A stretch of DNA of 9,206 nt from an uncultured Clostridia bacterium. GTDB taxonomy: Bacteria > Bacillota > Clostridia > Christensenellales > UBA3700. A program made the translations under genes and the position numbers. The stretch lies in assembly GCA_947176115.1 (NCBI GenBank), contig CAMWPK010000050.1, positions 1 to 9,206 of the forward strand. The letters are read 5' to 3'. Below are positions 5,126-9,206 of this stretch, piece by piece. Position 1 is the stretch's first letter. Each line of letters opens with the position of its first letter. The notes below the pieces were generated by a model. It was not told the DNA's origin and ran no database searches. It was given only the letters and a program-made list of their open reading frames with translations.

Positions 5126-7531
5126 ATGAAAGTTTCATTGAGTTGGTTAAAAGATTTTGTAGATATTGACGTCACGGTTGAGAAGCTCGCGGACAAACTT
5201 GTAAGCGCGGGTTTTGAAGTTGAAGAAATAATAGATGCTAGCGCAAATATGAAAAACGTTGTTCTTGGCAAGATTGCAAAACTTGAAAAGCATCCCGATG
5301 CGGACAAATTGCAGATTTGCCAAATTGACGTCGGCGCTAAAGACCTCGTACAGATAGTTACAGGCGCGCAAAACGTAGCAGAAGGCGATTTAGTACCTGT
5401 GGCTCTGGATAATTCCTTGCTTCCTACAGGACAAGTGATAAAAAGCGGCAAGTTGCGCGGTGTGCCTTCCAACGGTATGCTATGCTCAGGCGAAGAATTG
5501 AAACTCACTGAAGAGGAATATGCAGGCGCAGGCGTACATGGAATTTTGATAATGAATAAAGAAAAATATCCGCTGGGAACGGATATGAACGTAGTGCTTG
5601 GCAATGACGACGTAGTCCTTGATATTGGTATTACTGCCAATAGATCAGACTGTAACAGCGTGTTGGGTATAGCTAGAGAAGTAGCTACGGTACTTAAAAA
5701 GCCATTAAAAATGCCCGAGATATATTTTGAAACCGATCAAAGTATTAAGGTGGGCGATTTTGTTGACGTAGACGTGCAGGATAAAACGCTTTGTCCTAGA
5801 TATATGGCTGGCGTCGTAAAAGATATAAAGATTGAAAGCAGTCCCGAAATTATTCAAAAAAGACTAAAGTCTGTAGGTCTGCGTTCAATAAATAATATCG
5901 TGGACGTAACGAATTACGTCTTGATTGAGATAGGTCAACCTATGCATGCTTTTGATAGGAACTATTTAGAAGGCAATAAAATCATACCTAGAAGAGCAAA
6001 AAACGGCGAGAAGATAGTAGCTCTCAACGAGAAGGAATACGAACTTGACGATACTATGCTTGTAATCTGCGATGCAAAGAAGCCTTGCGCGGTTGCTGGA
6101 GTTATGGGCGGACTTAATAGCGGTATCAATGAAAAGACCAATACGATTGTCTTTGAGTCGGCTAAGTTCTTGAGAGATAATATCAGAAGAACTTCAAGGA
6201 AGTTGAATTTGCGTTCGGATTCATCCTATAGGTACGAGAGAGGTATCGACTTTGATTCTCAAAGATTGGGCATAATGCGCGCTTTGACTTTGATTTATAA
6301 ATACGGTTGGGGCAAGATAGCCGACGGAATAATCGACAGGCTTGCTCAAGACCTTAAGCAAAACGTTGTTGTTACAAGCGTTGAAGAAATCAATGGCATT
6401 TTGGGAATAACCGTACCGTCTGAAATAGTATTGGAGATACTCAATAGTTTGCAAATTGAGAGCAGTATCGATAAGGACGGCAGACTTACTTGCGTATGTC
6501 CTGCTTTCAGAGATGATATTGAGAATGCCAATGACCTTGCTGAAGAAGTAATTAGACTTTATGGATACGATAAAGTCACGAGTACTTTGCTTAAAGACGG
6601 AAATCAAACTCTTGGCGGTAAAAATCAACAAGAACAAAATATCGATATCATAAAAGATATATGTGTTAGCCGTGGAATGAGCGAAACTTTGACTTATTCG
6701 TTTACTACGCCCAAGTGCTTTGATATATTGAAGTTAAAAGAAGACGACTATAGACGTAATTGTGTCAAACTTCTTAAACCGCTTGGCGAAGATTTATCTA
6801 TAATGAGAACAACTTTGGCTTACAGTATGATATCGACGCTTGCAAGTAATTTCTTAAAAAGCAATAAAAAGGCTAAATTGTTTGAAATTGCCAACGTATA
6901 TCTACCCAACAATGCGTCGGTTACAGAACTTCCTACGGAAGTAAATATGCTTGCTTTGGGCAGATACGGCGAGGGCGAGGACTTCTTTACTATGAAAGGC
7001 GTAGTCGAGATAATACTCAAAAAGTTTGGAATCAAAGCAGAATATAAGAGAGCTGATATTACTTATCTTCACAAAGGTAGGAGCGCGGATATTTGCGTGG
7101 GTAATAATGTAGTCGGATACTTGGGCGAAGTGCATCCTGAAGTCGCAAAGAGTTTTGACGTATCAGAAAGAATGTATATTGCCGAAATTAACGTCGATAT
7201 GCTAAATAAGCTCGCCGATTATAGTTATACGTTTACGGCGATATCCAACTATCCTCCAATTGAGAGAGATATTGCAATCGTCGTTGATGAGGACGTTATG
7301 GCGGGAGATTTGCTTGCCTGCGTGAGAAAAGGCGGTGGCAATTTGCTTGTGGATACAAAAATATTTGATATTTACCGTAACGAACAAGCGCTTGGTAAAG
7401 GTAAGAAGAGCGTTGCTATATCTTTGGTATTCCGATTGGCGGACAGAACGTTGACGGATGATGAGGTAAACGCCAAGATCAACAGAATATTGACCAAACT
7501 GTCAAGCGAATTTTCGGCAGTTCAAAGATAA
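5126..7531 (+). CDS. pheT: Phenylalanine--tRNA ligase beta subunit
   Basis: PheT is the larger, non-catalytic subunit of phenylalanyl-tRNA synthetase. It binds tRNA and hydrolyses mischarged Tyr-tRNA-Phe. The 801-aa protein is full length. An N-terminal tRNA-binding OB fold spans about 40-150 (KLEKHPDADKLQICQIDVG, TGAQNV). The B3/B4 editing domain spans about 210-385 (MHAFD at 273-277, AGVMGG at 324-329, RSDSSYRYERGID at 363-375). The B5 domain ends at about 482 with DLAEEVIRLYGYD, and a degenerate class II core covers about 490-690. A C-terminal anticodon-binding FDX-ACB domain spans about 705-801 (SNYPPIERDIAIVVDE). The ATG lies seven bases after a strong SD (AGGAGGT, 5112-5118) that overlaps the pheS stop, so the two subunits are co-expressed. 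Confidence 0.98.
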   Translation: MKVSLSWLKDFVDIDVTVEKLADKLVSAGFEVEEIIDASANMKNVVLGKIAKLEKHPDADKLQICQIDVGAKDLVQIVTGAQNVAEGDLVPVALDNSLLPTGQVIKSGKLRGVPSNGMLCSGEELKLTEEEYAGAGVHGILIMNKEKYPLGTDMNVVLGNDDVVLDIGITANRSDCNSVLGIAREVATVLKKPLKMPEIYFETDQSIKVGDFVDVDVQDKTLCPRYMAGVVKDIKIESSPEIIQKRLKSVGLRSINNIVDVTNYVLIEIGQPMHAFDRNYLEGNKIIPRRAKNGEKIVALNEKEYELDDTMLVICDAKKPCAVAGVMGGLNSGINEKTNTIVFESAKFLRDNIRRTSRKLNLRSDSSYRYERGIDFDSQRLGIMRALTLIYKYGWGKIADGIIDRLAQDLKQNVVVTSVEEINGILGITVPSEIVLEILNSLQIESSIDKDGRLTCVCPAFRDDIENANDLAEEVIRLYGYDKVTSTLLKDGNQTLGGKNQQEQNIDIIKDICVSRGMSETLTYSFTTPKCFDILKLKEDDYRRNCVKLLKPLGEDLSIMRTTLAYSMISTLASNFLKSNKKAKLFEIANVYLPNNASVTELPTEVNMLALGRYGEGEDFFTMKGVVEIILKKFGIKAEYKRADITYLHKGRSADICVGNNVVGYLGEVHPEVAKSFDVSERMYIAEINVDMLNKLADYSYTFTAISNYPPIERDIAIVVDEDVMAGDLLACVRKGGGNLLVDTKIFDIYRNEQALGKGKKSVAISLVFRLADRTLTDDEVNAKINRILTKLSSEFSAVQR

Positions 7532-7534
7532 AAG

Positions 7535-9206
7535 ATGTTGGAAGTATTAGCTCCGGTCGGGAATATTCGTTCTTTGAAAGTGGCAATATATGCCGGCGCA
7601 GACGCGGTATATTTGGGGCTAGACTTGTTCAATGCCAGAATAAAGGCGGATAATTTCAATAAGGACAATATAGCTTATTGGGTAAACTATTGTCATTTAT
7701 TTGGAGTTAAGGTATATTTGACGTTTAATACCAATATCAAGCAGTCTGAGAAAGATGTTTTTGCCGAATACGTAGAAATATCTGCAAAAGCAGGCGTAGA
7801 CGCATTCATTGTTACGGATCTCGGCTGTCTTGATATACTTAAACAATATGACGTTCCGTTGCACGGAAGTACGCAAATCGGCGTGCATAATCTTGCAGGC
7901 GCGAAAGTGCTGGAAGATCTTGGCTTTACAAGAGTTGTTCTTGCTAGAGAAACGTTGAGTAGCGACATTGCGGAAATTAGAAACAATACCAAATTGGAGA
8001 TAGAGCATTTTGTTCACGGCGCTTTGTGCGTAAGTTTTTCAGGCGCGTGTCTTATGTCTAGTATGATGAGCGGTGACAGCGGTAATCGCGGGCGTTGTAA
8101 TCAGCCATGTAGATTAAAGTATTCGTCTGATTTCTCTTCAAAAGAGAGTTATTTGCTATCGCCCAAAGATCAATGTTTGATAGACAAGGTCGAAGAGTTG
8201 GCTAAACTTGGAGTTGATAGTCTTAAAATTGAGGGTAGGCTCAAACAACCGCATTACGTTGGAGAGGCGGTTGCGCAATACCGTAAGGCTGTTGATAACG
8301 TATTATTAAAGGGAAATAGCGAGAAAATTGACTATGATTCTCTTAAGAGCGCATACAATAGAGGTAATTTTACTCTGGGATACAATTATAATGGGTCTAA
8401 AGATATAATTTATGACAAAATCAACGGAAATATCGGATTAGAGGTAGGAAAGATTGTATCAGTATCAAATGGAAGCGCAGTTCTGGAATTGATAGGAGAG
8501 TTAAATAAAGGCGACGGAGTAAAGATAATACGCGACGGAGAAGAATTGGGGGGATTGTCAATAACCAATATAGAAAAGGTCGGTAGAACATATAGAGTAA
8601 AGAATTTTGGCAATTATCCTGTAGGCAGTAAAATTCATCTTACGTTAAGCGGTACTCAGTTGGATAAATATAAAGAAGTTAGTCCTAAATTATCCATAAA
8701 AATGCAATTTAAGGCAAAGCGTGGCGAAGAGGTAACTTTAAGGGCAATATATGAAGATATACAAGTAGAGTGTAAAGGCGATATACCGCAAGAAAGCATT
8801 TCTCAATCTGCAAATTACGATAGCGTAGCTAAACAGCTTTTGAGATTGGGGGATAGTAACTTTACGGCGAATCTTGAAGTTGATATTGAAGATAATCTTT
8901 TTGTTCCCGCGTCAACTCTCAATAATTTACGCAGAAGCGTGATAGAAAAATTAAGCGATGAAATTATAAGCCAATATAATTCTCATAGGCAAAGAGCAGA
9001 GTATTCCAACGCCTTGGAATGTTATTACGCTAAAGAAAATAGTGTAAATAAAGATTTATTGTTCGTAGAAATGGATATCAATAAAGATAGTATCAAGATG
9101 ATTAAAGACTTGGGATGTAAAATCAACTTGGTAATCAATCCTAGCAATAATATGTCTGATTTTAGTCAAATTATTACAAATATCGACTTAATTAAGAATT
9201 ATGTAG
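7535..9206 (+). CDS. U32-family protein, RlhA-like, 3' end cut by the window
   Basis: The frame stays open for 557 codons to the window end. It opens MLEVLAPVGNIRSLKVAIYA, a typical U32 start, three bases after the pheT stop, with only a weak SD. The U32 signature lies at about 157-175 (EHFVHGALCVSFSGACLMS), then GRCNQPC (186-192) and SPKDQCLID (209-217). C165, C172, C188 and either C192 or C214 are candidate iron-sulfur ligands, as in other U32 proteins. A beta domain (about 300-380) precedes a DUF3656-like segment (about 385-500, with LFVPASTLNNLRR), then a second half begins. This long architecture resembles E. coli RlhA, which hydroxylates 23S rRNA C2501, so an RNA hydroxylation role is more likely than proteolysis, despite the family name. 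It is probably in the pheST operon, a position fitting a translation role. Confidence 0.9.
   Translation, partial: MLEVLAPVGNIRSLKVAIYAGADAVYLGLDLFNARIKADNFNKDNIAYWVNYCHLFGVKVYLTFNTNIKQSEKDVFAEYVEISAKAGVDAFIVTDLGCLDILKQYDVPLHGSTQIGVHNLAGAKVLEDLGFTRVVLARETLSSDIAEIRNNTKLEIEHFVHGALCVSFSGACLMSSMMSGDSGNRGRCNQPCRLKYSSDFSSKESYLLSPKDQCLIDKVEELAKLGVDSLKIEGRLKQPHYVGEAVAQYRKAVDNVLLKGNSEKIDYDSLKSAYNRGNFTLGYNYNGSKDIIYDKINGNIGLEVGKIVSVSNGSAVLELIGELNKGDGVKIIRDGEELGGLSITNIEKVGRTYRVKNFGNYPVGSKIHLTLSGTQLDKYKEVSPKLSIKMQFKAKRGEEVTLRAIYEDIQVECKGDIPQESISQSANYDSVAKQLLRLGDSNFTANLEVDIEDNLFVPASTLNNLRRSVIEKLSDEIISQYNSHRQRAEYSNALECYYAKENSVNKDLLFVEMDINKDSIKMIKDLGCKINLVINPSNNMSDFSQIITNIDLIKNYV

Noticed and set aside
4789..5640. 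A 283-codon open frame on the minus strand across the pheS-pheT junction
   Set aside because: It lies antisense to two well-supported genes, has a Ser/Thr/Pro/Ile-rich composition typical of a shadow frame, and shows no recognisable domain.
7693..8017. Two overlapping minus-strand frames of about 100 codons opposite the U32 gene
   Set aside because: They overlap each other and lie wholly within a coding region with clear U32 motifs on the + strand, so they are shadows.

Overview
This AT-rich window is chromosomal DNA of an endospore-forming Firmicute, most likely a clostridial lineage. The spoIIAB-sigF-spoVAC-spoVAD-spoVAE-yunB gene order, the reduced SpoVA set (C, D and E only) and a T-box-controlled pheST operon all point that way. 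I cannot name a genus. All convincing genes are on the + strand, and long minus-strand open frames are shadows of them.

Region 1 (1-1012): the 3' part of spoIIAB (anti-sigma factor) with an apparent one-base frameshift near position 53, then sigF (forespore sigma factor) one base after its stop. A terminator-like hairpin follows sigF.

Region 2 (1002-3027): the spoVA operon, encoding machinery that moves dipicolinic acid through the inner forespore membrane. A 45-codon ORF of unknown function opens the operon. Its ribosome binding site lies in the 3' arm of the hairpin, and its stop overlaps the spoVAC start (TAATG). spoVAC, spoVAD and spoVAE follow. SpoVAC and SpoVAE are related membrane proteins flanking the thiolase-fold SpoVAD.

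Region 3 (3028-3722): yunB, a membrane-anchored sporulation protein, preceded by a possible sigma-E promoter. That would be a switch from forespore to mother-cell expression.

Region 4 (3723-9206): a vegetative-type promoter, a phenylalanine T-box leader with a UUC specifier, antiterminator and terminator, then pheS and pheT (the two subunits of phenylalanyl-tRNA synthetase). A large U32-family protein follows and runs off the window end; it probably modifies RNA and is probably co-transcribed.

No mobile element, CRISPR array, tRNA/rRNA gene or clear horizontal-transfer signature was seen. Most of the window is a recognisable sporulation and translation neighbourhood. The less ordinary points are the 45-aa ORF, its SD-in-terminator layout, the spoIIAB frameshift and the nearly leaderless yunB start.
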